A stretch of 64,000 nucleotides of DNA from TWA4 sp034086685 (GCA_034086685.1 JAXDZY010000094.1:1-64000), one strand, 5' to 3'; shown: positions 1-7,866, numbered from the stretch's first letter. Notes: a model not told the origin generated them from the letters alone. Translations and numbers: made by a program.

Positions 1-81
1 TACTACATCACGCATAATAGAAGAAGTGGAATCTTTACTTCGAACATGGGGTGATGCAGATACATTCAGCTTTTTGTTCAC
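1..81 (-). CDS. rnfD: Rnf complex membrane subunit D, N-terminal fragment (cut by window edge)
   Basis: Only the first 27 codons are in the window; the gene runs off the left edge. The start is GTG at 81-79 with an AGAGGTG ribosome binding site a few bases upstream, 15 bases after the rnfC stop. The peptide contains NVSASPHVRSK followed by SIMRDVV, the typical opening of RnfD, an integral membrane subunit of the ferredoxin:NAD+ oxidoreductase that carries covalently bound flavin. Gene order rnfC-rnfD is the usual operon order. The identification rests on the N-terminal motif and the position behind rnfC. Confidence 0.85.
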   Translation of the reverse strand, partial: MNKKLNVSASPHVRSKDSTSSIMRDVV

Positions 82-96
82 TTTCTACACCTCTTT

Positions 97-1410
97 CTAT
101 TTTTTCTTTCTGCCTTCGGCTCTTGCCTGAGCAAATGCCTGGGTCAGACGGCGTTTTGCAGGACATACGAAGGTGCAGCTGCCGCATTCGTAGCATTCCA
201 TACCACCGATCCTCTTGAAACCTTCAATGTCGTTGCGCAGCGCATATTCAATCATCATCTGAGGAACCAGATTGGACGGACAGGCTTCTACGCAGCGTCC
301 GCACCGTATACAGGCTGTAGGTTCCATGGCAGCCACATCATCATGTGACAGGAACAGAAGCGCTGAAGATGTCTTTGTAACGGGCACATTGATATCGAAC
401 ATAGCCTTGCCCATCATGGGACCACCGGAAATGATCTTCTCCGGTTCACAGGTCAGTCCGCCGGCTTCTTCCACAAGCTCCGCATAATTGGTACCTGTTC
501 TTACCTCAAAGTTCTGAGGAGTCTTTACACAGTCACCGGTAATGGTTACAATACGGCGAATCAGCGGAATATTTTCTGCAACGGCATTGTAGATGGAAAT
601 AACAGTATCAACGTTATCCACTACGCAGCCCATATCAGCAGGCAGAATTGCAGAATGTACTTTTCGTCCTGTACACGCATTGATCAGTGCGCGCTCAGCA
701 CCCTGGGGATATTTGGTTTTCAGAGGCTGCACTTTAATGCGGGGCTCATTCGCTGTCATCTGGGTAAGTTTTTCAATACAATCCGGTTTATTGTCTTCAA
801 TACCGATCACACCCTGAGCTTTATCAAAAAGCTGAAGCAGGATTTTCAGACCGCCGATCAGTTTCTCCGGCTGTTCAAGCAGCATACGGTAATCAGAAGT
901 CAGGTAAGGTTCACATTCTGCAGCATTGACCAGAACATAATCAATGGCATCGTCATCCTTGGGAGTAATCTTTACATGGTTCGGGAAACCGGCACCGCCC
1001 ATACCAACAATACCGGCATCTTTTACAATGTCGCGAATCTCCTGTTTGGACAGTTTTGTGTAATCCCTTTTCTCGCCAAATCCTTCTACTGCTTCGTACT
1101 TGCCATCATTTTCAACAATGATGCACTGGCACATATTGCCGCCCGGCAGCAGACGAGGTTCGATTGCTTTTACTGTACCTGATACAGAACTGCAGATATG
1201 AGCAGAAATAAATGCACTTGCTTCTGCAATACGCTGTCCCACCAGAATATGGTCACCCTTGTTTACAATCGGTTTGGAAGGGGCTCCCAGGTGCTGAGAC
1301 ATGGCATAAACAAGCTCGCCTTTAGGCAGCACAACCCTGACCGGACGGTCCTTGGAAAGATCCTTGCCGTCATAGGGATGAGTACCACCCTTGAATGTAG
1401 CTAAATTCAT
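97..1410 (-). CDS. rnfC: Rnf electron transport complex subunit C
   Basis: This is the peripheral cytoplasmic subunit of the Rnf complex, which oxidises reduced ferredoxin, reduces NAD+ and pumps Na+ or H+. The 437-residue protein opens with the GGTHP motif (residues 8-12), has the nucleotide/flavin-binding glycine stretch GMGGAGFP at 136-143, and ends with two ferredoxin-type CxxCxxCxxxC clusters (Cys367/370/373/377 and Cys406/409/412/416). The length is that of the short Clostridia form, without the long alanine-rich tail of proteobacterial RnfC. A GGAGAAGG ribosome binding site precedes the ATG. It is the first gene of the rnf operon; rnfD follows at once. A promoter about 290 bases upstream gives it a long leader. 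In an anaerobe this complex couples fermentation redox balance to ion-gradient formation. Confidence 0.95.
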   Translation of the reverse strand: MNLATFKGGTHPYDGKDLSKDRPVRVVLPKGELVYAMSQHLGAPSKPIVNKGDHILVGQRIAEASAFISAHICSSVSGTVKAIEPRLLPGGNMCQCIIVENDGKYEAVEGFGEKRDYTKLSKQEIRDIVKDAGIVGMGGAGFPNHVKITPKDDDAIDYVLVNAAECEPYLTSDYRMLLEQPEKLIGGLKILLQLFDKAQGVIGIEDNKPDCIEKLTQMTANEPRIKVQPLKTKYPQGAERALINACTGRKVHSAILPADMGCVVDNVDTVISIYNAVAENIPLIRRIVTITGDCVKTPQNFEVRTGTNYAELVEEAGGLTCEPEKIISGGPMMGKAMFDINVPVTKTSSALLFLSHDDVAAMEPTACIRCGRCVEACPSNLVPQMMIEYALRNDIEGFKRIGGMECYECGSCTFVCPAKRRLTQAFAQARAEGRKKK

Positions 1411-1692
1411 CTGTCATCCTTCTCCTTTACATAATATTAAAGCATTCACGCAATCTGTCCGAAACCGACCCGGAAGCGCCCGGTCAATCTCAGCGCAATT
1501 GCATATTAACATACCTCTGCGGACGCATTCGGAAACCGTAAAGCACTCAATTCACTGTAAAACATGTACTGAATACTCCCGGACCGGATATCCTGCCGGA
1601 AATTTGTCATATATCCCCAATACAAACTCCCGTCAAAATCGTCAGCAGTTTTATGCATTTTTGCAGATTTTATCGCAAAATGCCATACGTAT
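1411..1692 (-). promoter_or_regulatory. Long 5' leader of the rnf operon
   Basis: About 280 bases lie between the predicted transcription start near 1692 and the rnfC start codon. No convincing reading frame is seen. Near the 5' end is a strong stem (1655-1683: arms GCATTTTGC and GCAAAAATGC, one bulged A). Further along are GC-rich self-complementary pieces around 1468-1490 and 1577-1597. I could not match it to a riboswitch class by eye. A leader this long ahead of a respiratory operon suggests control at the RNA level, but this is inference. Confidence 0.4.
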
Positions 1693-1698
1693 GTGAAC

Positions 1699-1726
1699 AT
1701 TATAACATAAATACATTTTAATACAA
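1699..1726 (-). promoter_or_regulatory. Sigma-A type promoter for rnfC
   Basis: Read on the minus strand, -35 TTGTAT and -10 TATAAT are separated by 16 bases. The -10 is a perfect consensus and the surrounding DNA is AT-rich. The predicted start near 1692 gives the 280-base leader described separately. Confidence 0.55.
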
Positions 1727-2088
1727 CCTGAAATTTTACTCATAGTTTATAATTTTTTTCTTTTCTTTTTATTTTTATCCGCAAAAAAACGTCAGCATTT
1801 CACAAGATAATTCCTTTTTACTTTTTCTTTTTGTAGTATTGTTACAATTTTATACTGTTTTATCAGATGATCATGACAATAAATTAACGTTTTTCTCCCT
1901 GTTGTATCAAATTTTATACAATTCACGTAGTTTCAAAAAACATCTTTTTCCTTGGGCATTGTATAATTATTACAATTTTGTTTTTCTCAAAAGCACTATT
2001 ATTCAATGAAATATACAGAATATATTTATGCAACATTTGCCAAATCAGGAAAGACGGCTGCCTGTCGAAGTCTGCATGGCGCACTAAA
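1727..2088. other. AT-rich intergenic stretch without a recognised gene
   Basis: About 360 bases between the rnf promoter and the terminator behind proC. It is very AT-rich, with several near-repeats of the type ACAATTTTATAC or AAATTTTATACAA (around 1842-1853 and 1909-1921) and TTACAATTTTG at 1970-1980. Short open frames exist but have no ribosome binding site or family resemblance. It may hold upstream regulatory sites for rnf; nothing more can be supported. Confidence 0.5.
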
Positions 2089-2128
2089 GAAAAAAGCCGG
2101 CACAGCATCGGCTGTACACAGCTTTTTT
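2089..2128 (-). terminator. Rho-independent terminator behind proC (probably bidirectional)
   Basis: On the minus strand AAAAAAGC pairs with GCTTTTTT around an inner CAGC/GCTG-type hairpin, about 50 bases after the proC stop. The run of T follows the stem on both strands, so it could stop transcription in either direction. Confidence 0.6.
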
Positions 2129-2180
2129 CATACATAATCGGTGCGCATGCACTTTGTCTGTCTGCATGCTTTTGATCTTT

Positions 2181-2978
2181 CTACATTCCTTTTGTTTTTC
2201 TGGTGCAGGCCTGCATGGCTTCAATAATGCTGCTGCGGAAGCCTTTCTCTTCCAGAACCCGGACAGCTTCAATGGTTGTTCCGGCCGGTGAGCAGACCAT
2301 ATCCTTCAGTTCGCCGGGATGTCTGCCCGTCTCCAGGACCATCTTTGCACTGCCGTAAACTGCCTGAGCCGCAAAAGTATAAGCCTGGGAACGGGGAATC
2401 CCATCTGCCACCGCCGCATCTGCCATGGCTTCGATCATCATAAAAACATATGCAGGTGAGCTTCCGCTGACTGCCACCGCCGCATCCATCAGATTCTCAG
2501 GAATAATCGTTGCTTTCCCGCAGCAGCCAAGAACAGTCAGTGCTTCCTGCAGATTCTCTTCTGTCACAAAGGACCCGGGACTGACTACAATATTAGCCTC
2601 TCCTACAAGAGCCGGAGTATTGGGCATGGTTCTTATGATCTGCAGTTCTTTGCCGAAAGCTGCCGCCAGACGTTCCAGGCTCCAGCCGGGTGCAATAGTT
2701 ATAATCAGTTTTTCCCGGTTAACAGTATCCCTTATTTCTTTAATAACATCTTCATAAAACTGAGGCTTTACAGCAAGAAACAGAATATCTGATTTTTCTG
2801 CTGCCTCCCTGTTATCCGTGGTTGTACAGATTCCCAGAGATTCTGCTGCTTTTTCAAGCTGTTTCATATTTCTGTCCGATGCAATCACATGAGCCGCATC
2901 CACATATCCTCCTGCTGTAATGCCTCCCATAATGGCACCGCCCATATTACCGCATCCGATAAATCCCACTGTCTTCAT
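2181..2978 (-). CDS. proC: Pyrroline-5-carboxylate reductase
   Basis: It catalyses the last step of proline synthesis, NAD(P)H-dependent reduction of 1-pyrroline-5-carboxylate, in the cytoplasm. The 265-residue protein begins with the Rossmann dinucleotide-binding motif GFIGCGNMGGA (5-15), contains the VKPQ segment typical of the family, and carries the C-terminal dimerisation signature with SGSSPAYVF and SPAGTT. Length is normal. The start ATG follows GGAGG by 7 bases and overlaps the scpB stop by 4 bases (ATGA), so it is translationally coupled to scpB. The scpA-scpB-proC grouping suggests cotranscription rather than a shared function. Confidence 0.95.
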   Translation of the reverse strand: MKTVGFIGCGNMGGAIMGGITAGGYVDAAHVIASDRNMKQLEKAAESLGICTTTDNREAAEKSDILFLAVKPQFYEDVIKEIRDTVNREKLIITIAPGWSLERLAAAFGKELQIIRTMPNTPALVGEANIVVSPGSFVTEENLQEALTVLGCCGKATIIPENLMDAAVAVSGSSPAYVFMMIEAMADAAVADGIPRSQAYTFAAQAVYGSAKMVLETGRHPGELKDMVCSPAGTTIEAVRVLEEKGFRSSIIEAMQACTRKTKGM

Positions 2979-3604
2979 ATCCCGTCCTCCTGTTTTGTCT
3001 GTTCTTTTTCTCTCTGATTTTCCTGTTGTTTTTCCCAGACGGGATTTTCCGTCTGTTCATCCATTGTCTCTTCTGCCTGTCTGTCCGGCATAAACTGTCC
3101 TGTCTCCGGCAGCTGTTCCAGAGAATCCATACCGAACCGCCGCAGGAATTCTCTGGTTGTCACAAAAAGCATGGGGCGCCCGGGAGCATTCAGTCTTCCT
3201 GCTTCCTGAATCAGACCATATTCCACCAGGCGGCTGACTGCGTGATCCGAAGAAACTCCGCGGATCCTGCTGATTTCCGCTTTTGTTACCGGCTGTCTGT
3301 AGGCAACAATGGAAAGTGTCTCCAGTACCGTATCAGTCAGCACCGGTTTTTCCGGCATGGCCGCCACAGTTATAAGGTTGTCATAATATTCCGGTTTTGT
3401 ACAAAGCTGATAGCTTCCTTCCAATTCAACCAGACGAATGCCCCTCTCCTGCGCTTCATAGGATTCATGCAGATTATCCAGCACATCCCGCGCTGTGGAA
3501 ATATCCGTTCCCAATGCCCGGGCCAGCACCTGAAGACTTACCGGCTCTCCCATGGCAAAAAGCACTGCCTCCGCTGCTGCTGTCATACTGGTTTCTTTAT
3601 CCAA
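2975..3604 (-). CDS. scpB: Segregation and condensation protein B
   Basis: ScpB is the winged-helix dimer (kite) subunit that works with ScpA and the SMC ATPase in chromosome condensation and segregation. The protein shows the family opening with AAAEAVLFAMGEPVS and the internal block VLETLSIVAYRQPVTKAEI, followed by the SSDHAV and GRPMLF-type segments; the last 35 residues are Glu/Gln-rich and probably disordered. An ATG at 3625 is in frame but has no ribosome binding site; a TTG at 3604 has GGAGGG (3611-3616) 6 bases upstream, so TTG is preferred. It follows scpA closely and overlaps proC by 4 bases. Confidence 0.92.
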   Translation of the reverse strand: MDKETSMTAAAEAVLFAMGEPVSLQVLARALGTDISTARDVLDNLHESYEAQERGIRLVELEGSYQLCTKPEYYDNLITVAAMPEKPVLTDTVLETLSIVAYRQPVTKAEISRIRGVSSDHAVSRLVEYGLIQEAGRLNAPGRPMLFVTTREFLRRFGMDSLEQLPETGQFMPDRQAEETMDEQTENPVWEKQQENQREKEQTKQEDGI

Positions 3605-3628
3605 ACCTATCCCTCCGTTATTCATTTA

Positions 3629-4414
3629 TCAGTAATCTGTAATCTGTGCAAGGTCCTCCTGCGAAAGTCCCTGCATATCATCTGCTGCTTCAATAAATAT
3701 ATCTCCGAACCCTTCTTCCTGGGTTATTACGATCTGCCCTGCCTTCATCAGCTCCAGCATGGCCAGAAAAGTAACCACTACTTCAAACCGGCCTCCTTCT
3801 GTCAGTGTTTCACTGAACCAGAAATGTTTCTCCTGATTCAGACGTCCGGTCAGATAAGCAATACGGTCCCCCACTTTTACCGGTTCTTTCCGGATCTTTC
3901 CGAAATTGCTTCTTACCGGATCCCGGATTTCTTCCTGTCTGCGCATGAGCATCTGAAATACTCTGTGCAGTTTCTTCATATCCACACCTTTCAGAAGTTC
4001 ATCCAGATCAACAGGCTCTTTGTAGGCACGCACCTCATCAGGCAGCTGTTCCTTCCGGCAGACACTGTCGCCGGCCTGTTCCTCCTGTTCTTCCAGAACC
4101 TGTGAAATTTCCTGAAACATCCTGTATTCCAGAAGACGTCGGACCAGCTCATCTCTTGGATCCTGCACATCACCTTCCTTCTCTTCCTCACAGGGCAGGA
4201 GAGAACGCGCTTTCAGATATAGCAATGTGGATGCCATAACAAGAAATTCACTGTTGGAATCCATATCTCCTTCCAGGTGTTCCAGACAGGCCCTATACTG
4301 GTCGGTCAGAAGGCCAATGGGAATGTCGTAAATATCGATTCTGTTTTTTTCTATGAGATGCATCAGCAGATCCAGAGGTCCCCTGAAAACCTTCAAATCA
4401 AATTCCAGCTGCAA
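3629..4414 (-). CDS. scpA: Segregation and condensation protein A
   Basis: ScpA is the kleisin subunit that bridges the SMC heads and binds ScpB. The 261-residue protein has the N-terminal family signature FDLKVFRGPLDLLMHLIEK (5-23), the block MASTLLYLKARSLLP, and a C-terminal winged helix with VVTFLAMLELMKAGQI. The start is TTG at 4414, with AGGTGG about 7-8 bases upstream; no in-frame ATG with a ribosome binding site exists nearby. It heads the scpA-scpB-proC group. The 130 bases upstream contain weak promoter-like sequence (TAGACT, 18 bases, TACTAT) behind a terminator. Confidence 0.94.
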   Translation of the reverse strand: MQLEFDLKVFRGPLDLLMHLIEKNRIDIYDIPIGLLTDQYRACLEHLEGDMDSNSEFLVMASTLLYLKARSLLPCEEEKEGDVQDPRDELVRRLLEYRMFQEISQVLEEQEEQAGDSVCRKEQLPDEVRAYKEPVDLDELLKGVDMKKLHRVFQMLMRRQEEIRDPVRSNFGKIRKEPVKVGDRIAYLTGRLNQEKHFWFSETLTEGGRFEVVVTFLAMLELMKAGQIVITQEEGFGDIFIEAADDMQGLSQEDLAQITDY

Positions 4415-4547
4415 ATCTTCACCACCTGTATCATTATCGTTGATCAGGCTGTTTCCTAATCCAACTGATATATAGTATCACACAAACCAGCCAAAAGTCT
4501 ACACATTGTTAAAAAGAATCTTTCTCCCGCAGAAAACAATTTCCCAT

Positions 4548-4578
4548 TAAAAAAACGAGGATGCATGCTCCTCGTTTT
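4548..4578 (-). terminator. Rho-independent terminator behind the XRE regulator
   Basis: On the minus strand AAAACGAGGA and TCCTCGTTTT form a 10-bp stem around a GCATGCA-type loop, followed by seven T. It starts about 24 bases after the stop of the XRE gene and separates it from scpA. Confidence 0.85.
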
Positions 4579-4601
4579 CTGCGCCTGAAATCTCCCCTGA
4601 A

Positions 4602-5003
4602 TCAGGCTTTTTCACCATCTTCTGTGTTTTCCCGGTCTTCTCCGGCTTCAGCACACTTTTCTGGTTCGTGTTCCGCATCTTCCTGAATCTGGTCGTGGAT
4701 AAGAGAATCCATAAACTTTATAAAAAGCTTCCGCTGTTTTAACGTAAGACACTGGTACAGATTCAGAACCTCTTTATCCTCCCGGGATAATTCCACCAGA
4801 TCACCATCTTCGGCCACCAGCTGTGACAGAGTTATGCCGAATGCACTGCTTAATTTGTCCAGAGTCGCCAGATTGGGAAGCTGCTTCTTTCTGTACCATG
4901 TACTGATCGTACTCTGGGAAATATCGGCTCTTTTTCCAAGTTCATATTCCGTCCAGTGCCGTTCCGTCCGCATCTTCAAAATCCGATTTAAAATATCAAC
5001 CAT
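4602..5003 (-). CDS. XRE-family transcriptional regulator
   Basis: This 133-residue protein has an N-terminal Cro/C1-type helix-turn-helix (about residues 4-60), with the recognition part DISQSTISTWYRKKQLPNLA and a typical LDKLSSAFGI tail. The second half is helical and strongly acidic, ending in Glu-rich sequence, perhaps a dimerisation or partner-binding region. The ATG at 5003 is preferred over an upstream GTG at 5012 because GGGTG lies 6 bases before it. It stands alone between its own terminator and sigG. A palindrome at 5021-5034 directly upstream could be its operator. Its target genes are not evident. Confidence 0.8.
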   Translation of the reverse strand: MVDILNRILKMRTERHWTEYELGKRADISQSTISTWYRKKQLPNLATLDKLSSAFGITLSQLVAEDGDLVELSREDKEVLNLYQCLTLKQRKLFIKFMDSLIHDQIQEDAEHEPEKCAEAGEDRENTEDGEKA

Positions 5004-5020
5004 ATATATCACCCGTTTTC

Positions 5021-5034
5021 ATGATTGAAATCAT
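5021..5034. promoter_or_regulatory. Palindrome in front of the XRE regulator gene
   Basis: ATGATT and AATCAT arms (6 bp, perfect) are separated by GA, 18 bases upstream of the XRE start codon; a partial copy (ATCATAATCAAT) follows directly. Placed between a presumed promoter and an XRE gene, it is a candidate autoregulatory operator. No binding data can be read from sequence. Confidence 0.35.
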
Positions 5035-5127
5035 CATAATCAATCGCAAATTGGAATTAAATATTTATATACGTTCATATTTTACGTGAAAAAGAAGTAT
5101 TTTTATACTGTTTCCTTCATTTTACGC

Positions 5128-5170
5128 AAAAAGGCCGCCGGAATCTGTTTCTGCTGAAACGCTCCGGCGG
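5128..5170 (-). terminator. Rho-independent terminator behind sigG
   Basis: On the minus strand CCGCCGGA and TCCGGCGG form an 8-bp GC-rich stem followed by CCTTTTT, some 30 bases after the sigG stop. Confidence 0.85.
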
Positions 5171-5200
5171 TTTTTAAAGTTTATTAATTCATCTTGTTTT

Positions 5201-5977
5201 TTATTTCAGATAATTTCTCATGACTTTCAGAGCATTTTTTTCCAGACGTGAAACCTGAGCCTGGGAAATATGAATCTCATCCGCCACCTCCATCTGCGTT
5301 TTCCCTTCAAAAAAGCGGAGATTGATAATATGGCGTTCCCGATCCGGAAGCCGTTTCATAGCTTCATTCAATGAAATTTCATCCACCCACCTTTCCTCTC
5401 TGTTTTTCTTATCACCAATCTGATCCATTACATACAGAGTATCCCCGCCGTCCGAATAGACAGGTTCATGAAGACTGACCGGACTCTGCAGTGCATCCAG
5501 CGCAAATACAATATCTGTGGCCTCCAGCCCTGCTTCTCTGGCGATTTCCTCTATGGAAGGTTCCCTGGAATTTTTTTTCATAAGATTCTCCTTTGCATAC
5601 ATGGCCTTATAAGCCATATCCCGCAGAGACCTGGAAACACGGATACTGTTGTTGTCTCTCAGATACCGCCTGACTTCCCCGATGATCATGGGAACTGCAT
5701 ATGTTGAAAATTTTACATTCTGAGTAATATCAAAATTATCAATTGCCTTGATCAGACCGATACAGCCAATCTGAAACAGATCATCCACGTTTTCTCCCGA
5801 TGAAGAAAAGCGTTGTATCACACTCAGCACCAGACGCAGATTTCCTTTGATATATTCTTCTCTGGCTTTCCGGTCTCCGGCAAGTATTTTTTCAAATAGT
5901 GCTTCCTTCTCTTTTTCTTTCAGAATCGGAAGTTTTGCTGTATTTACCCCACAGATTTCTACTTTGTACAGTGCCAT
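5201..5977 (-). CDS. sigG: RNA polymerase sporulation sigma factor SigG
   Basis: Sigma-G directs late gene expression in the forespore. The 258-residue protein carries the diagnostic N-terminus KVEICGVNTAKLP (5-17), a complete sigma region 2 (EEYIKGNLRLVLSVIQRF, then DLFQIGCIGLIKAIDNFD and KFSTYAVPMIIGEVRRYLRD), region 3, and region 4 with the helix-turn-helix TQMEVADEIHISQAQVSRLE. Length is normal. The ATG follows GGAGG by 6 bases. It lies downstream of sigE in the standard spoIIGA-sigE-sigG order, with a 212-base gap holding a possible sigma-F/G type promoter, which would allow forespore-only expression, as in Bacillus. Confidence 0.96.
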   Translation of the reverse strand: MALYKVEICGVNTAKLPILKEKEKEALFEKILAGDRKAREEYIKGNLRLVLSVIQRFSSSGENVDDLFQIGCIGLIKAIDNFDITQNVKFSTYAVPMIIGEVRRYLRDNNSIRVSRSLRDMAYKAMYAKENLMKKNSREPSIEEIAREAGLEATDIVFALDALQSPVSLHEPVYSDGGDTLYVMDQIGDKKNREERWVDEISLNEAMKRLPDRERHIINLRFFEGKTQMEVADEIHISQAQVSRLEKNALKVMRNYLK

Positions 5978-6116
5978 CTTTTACCTCCGCATGATTGCCT
6001 GTTTCCAGGCCTGTGAACTTGTAAATCCGGCAAAATACGCTGTGCGCATTATGCGGAATAACCTGTAATTGAAAAGCACCTGAGCCGGATTCTGATCCTT
6101 TTTCAGGGCTTATGTA

Positions 6117-6146
6117 CATCATGTGCGGCTATGGCATCTGTTATGC
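6117..6146 (-). promoter_or_regulatory. Possible sigma-F/sigma-G promoter for sigG
   Basis: On the minus strand GCATA (-35-like) is followed after 18 bases by CATGATG (-10-like, close to the CATNHTA of sigma-G promoters); the sigma-F reading GCACATGATG differs at its second G. The predicted start lies about 130 bases before sigG. sigG is known to be forespore-transcribed in Bacillus; the match here is imperfect. Confidence 0.3.
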
Positions 6147-6189
6147 TGTTTCCGGCAGCCAGTATCTGGTAATCAGATATGTAAAAAAG

Positions 6190-6930
6190 TCAGGAAAAAC
6201 GTATCATCTCCTTTTTCAGGCGGCCGATGATTTTCTTTTCCAGACGGGAAATATAAGACTGGGAGATTCCCATCATATCAGCCACTTCCTTTTGTGTCAT
6301 CTCCCTGTTTTCCTGTTGATCCAGCCCGTACCTGAGCTGTACGATTTTCTTCTCTCTGGGGGCAAGTGTTTCTATGGCATGATTTAACAGTCTCCTCTCC
6401 ACTTCATCCTCCACGCCCCGGCTGACCTCATCCTCATCTGTTCCCAGAATATCACCGAGCAGCAATTCATTACCATCCCAGTCAATGTTCAGAGGCTCAT
6501 CAATGGAAACTTCATATCTAAGACGGCTGTTTTTTCTCAGATACATGAGAATTTCATTTTCAATACAGCGTGAAGCATAGGTAGCCAGTTTATTCTTTTT
6601 TTCACTGTTAAAAGTATTGATTGCCTTGATCAGGCCTATGGTTCCGATGGATATCAGATCCTCCACGCCCACCCCGGTGTTATCGAACTTTTTAGCTATA
6701 TAGACTACCAGACGGAGATTGTGTTCGATGAGCTTGCTGCGTGCTTCCATGCTGTTTCCCGATTCCAGCTGGCGGATATATTCCGCCTCCTCTTCCGGAG
6801 AAAACGGAGCCGGAAGAATATCACTTCCTCCGATATAATGTACATCACCTCCCTGAGGCATACAAAAATGACGCAGTGCAGGAATTATTTTCAGCTGCAG
6901 CTGTCCAGGCAAACCAAATTTGATAATCAT
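6190..6930 (-). CDS. sigE: RNA polymerase sporulation sigma factor SigE (pro-sigma-E)
   Basis: Sigma-E is the first mother-cell-specific sigma factor, made as an inactive precursor. The protein (246 residues from ATG 6930) has an N-terminal prosequence that runs into HYIGGSDILPAPFS, the place where pro-sigma-E is cleaved in Bacillus, then region 2 (KLIEHNLRLVVYIAKKFDN, DLISIGTIGLIKAINTFN, KLATYASRCIENEILMYLR) and region 4 (TQKEVADMMGISQSYISRLE). An ATG at 6936 lies too close to the GGGAGG site; the ATG at 6930 has 6-base spacing. It overlaps the spoIIGA end by 4 bases, so protease and substrate are translationally coupled. Confidence 0.96.
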   Translation of the reverse strand: MIIKFGLPGQLQLKIIPALRHFCMPQGGDVHYIGGSDILPAPFSPEEEAEYIRQLESGNSMEARSKLIEHNLRLVVYIAKKFDNTGVGVEDLISIGTIGLIKAINTFNSEKKNKLATYASRCIENEILMYLRKNSRLRYEVSIDEPLNIDWDGNELLLGDILGTDEDEVSRGVEDEVERRLLNHAIETLAPREKKIVQLRYGLDQQENREMTQKEVADMMGISQSYISRLEKKIIGRLKKEMIRFS

Positions 6931-7748
6931 ACACATCCTCCCTTTTCATGTATACAGGCTTCCAGATCCGGATGAAGCAGCATCTGCCACCTGCCGTTTC
7001 CGTCCAGTTTCTGATCTGTCAGTCCCAGTTTCTGATTCCTTAATTCGATTTTTTTTCTATTGTCCAGAATCATCAGTTGCTCCACCTGCAGAACCATAAG
7101 TAATCCGTGGGGATTCCCCAGAGACGAATATGGTACAAACGTAATCCGTTCCGGCTCATTTTCAAACAGCTGTTCTTTTTGTTTTTCTTCCAGTATGCAT
7201 TTCTGCTCCACAATGTGGATGGGCAGTCCGCTTAATTTGTCATAAAGGTTGTTTCCGGTATCTGTGATAGCTGTTACAGTATATGTTTCTCCGCCAAATG
7301 TTATCCGTACCCTTTTCAGATTATTTTCCTGAATTCCTCTCTGTCTCCAGTAAATCACTGTAACTCCCGCTGTCAGCAGAAGAACCGTGATCAGGGTCTT
7401 TAGAAACAGATCCTTCATGTGAATGGCACTCTTACCGTACAAAAGACCTCCTGCCAGCAGAGCCGCTGACAGCAGCAGGGCCGGCAGTTCCAGAAAATTC
7501 TGTCTGAACGGTCTTTTTCTTTCCTGAAGAACCGCTATTTCCAGAAGAGCCGCCAGAACCGATACGATCAGAGAGTACCCGCTGCTCTTCCATCCCCGAA
7601 TCATGGCAGCCATGATTCCGCAGACACCAAAAATCGAAGAAAACAGCACCGCCAGAAAACATCGAAAACGCCGGAACCTTTTTCTGCTGATTTTGCAGTA
7701 AATCACAAGAACCGCATAATTCATAACCATTTCTGTGGCAAATAACAC
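6927..7748 (-). CDS. spoIIGA: Sigma-E processing peptidase SpoIIGA (5' end apparently disturbed)
   Basis: SpoIIGA is a septal-membrane aspartic protease that removes the pro-sequence of sigma-E. The N-terminal half is a set of about five membrane helices; the cytoplasmic half carries the catalytic motif DTGN followed by LYDKLSGLPIHIVE. The only usable start in this frame is GTG at 7748, without a good ribosome binding site. Upstream in frame the sequence reads VVYLDV, matching the conserved opening of the family. A good AAGGAA site (7777-7782) and ATG (7771) lie 5 bases apart but run into TAG after three codons; removing one GT from GTGT (7762-7765) would restore a normal N-terminus starting MTVVYLDV. 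Either the gene has an indel or the assembly has an error. It precedes sigE with a 4-base overlap. Confidence 0.88.
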   Translation of the reverse strand: MLFATEMVMNYAVLVIYCKISRKRFRRFRCFLAVLFSSIFGVCGIMAAMIRGWKSSGYSLIVSVLAALLEIAVLQERKRPFRQNFLELPALLLSAALLAGGLLYGKSAIHMKDLFLKTLITVLLLTAGVTVIYWRQRGIQENNLKRVRITFGGETYTVTAITDTGNNLYDKLSGLPIHIVEQKCILEEKQKEQLFENEPERITFVPYSSLGNPHGLLMVLQVEQLMILDNRKKIELRNQKLGLTDQKLDGNGRWQMLLHPDLEACIHEKGGCV

Positions 7749-7811
7749 ATCCAGATAGACTACACCGTCATAACCATTCCTTCTTTCATTTATTAAAACG
7801 CGTTTTCACTC

Positions 7812-7844
7812 ATTTTATCTCAGTCCTGTCTCCTTTTTTGTAAA
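7812..7844 (-). promoter_or_regulatory. Candidate long-spacer promoter of the spoIIG operon
   Basis: On the minus strand TTTACA (-35-like, 7839-7844) and TAAAAT (-10, 7812-7817) are 21 bases apart. The Bacillus spoIIG promoter is known for an overlong 22-base spacer and activation by Spo0A. A possible 0A box, TGTCGAT on the minus strand (7871-7877), lies about 65-70 bases upstream of the predicted start. The combination is suggestive but each element alone is weak. Confidence 0.35.
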
Positions 7845-7866
7845 AAAATAAGAGCATCTCTGCTCT
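7842..7866 (-). terminator. Second terminator hairpin behind ftsZ
   Basis: On the minus strand AGAGCA and TGCTCT flank GAGA and are followed by TA and a run of seven T (6-bp stem). It lies directly after the stronger hairpin at 7877-7905, giving a tandem terminator between ftsZ and spoIIGA. Confidence 0.55.

Noticed and set aside
1923..2175. Small open frames in the AT-rich gap between rnfC and proC
   Set aside because: They overlap the terminator and promoter region, lack ribosome binding sites and show no family resemblance.
3026..4105. A 359-codon plus-strand open frame opposite scpA/scpB
   Set aside because: Antisense to two well-supported genes; no ribosome binding site or domain.
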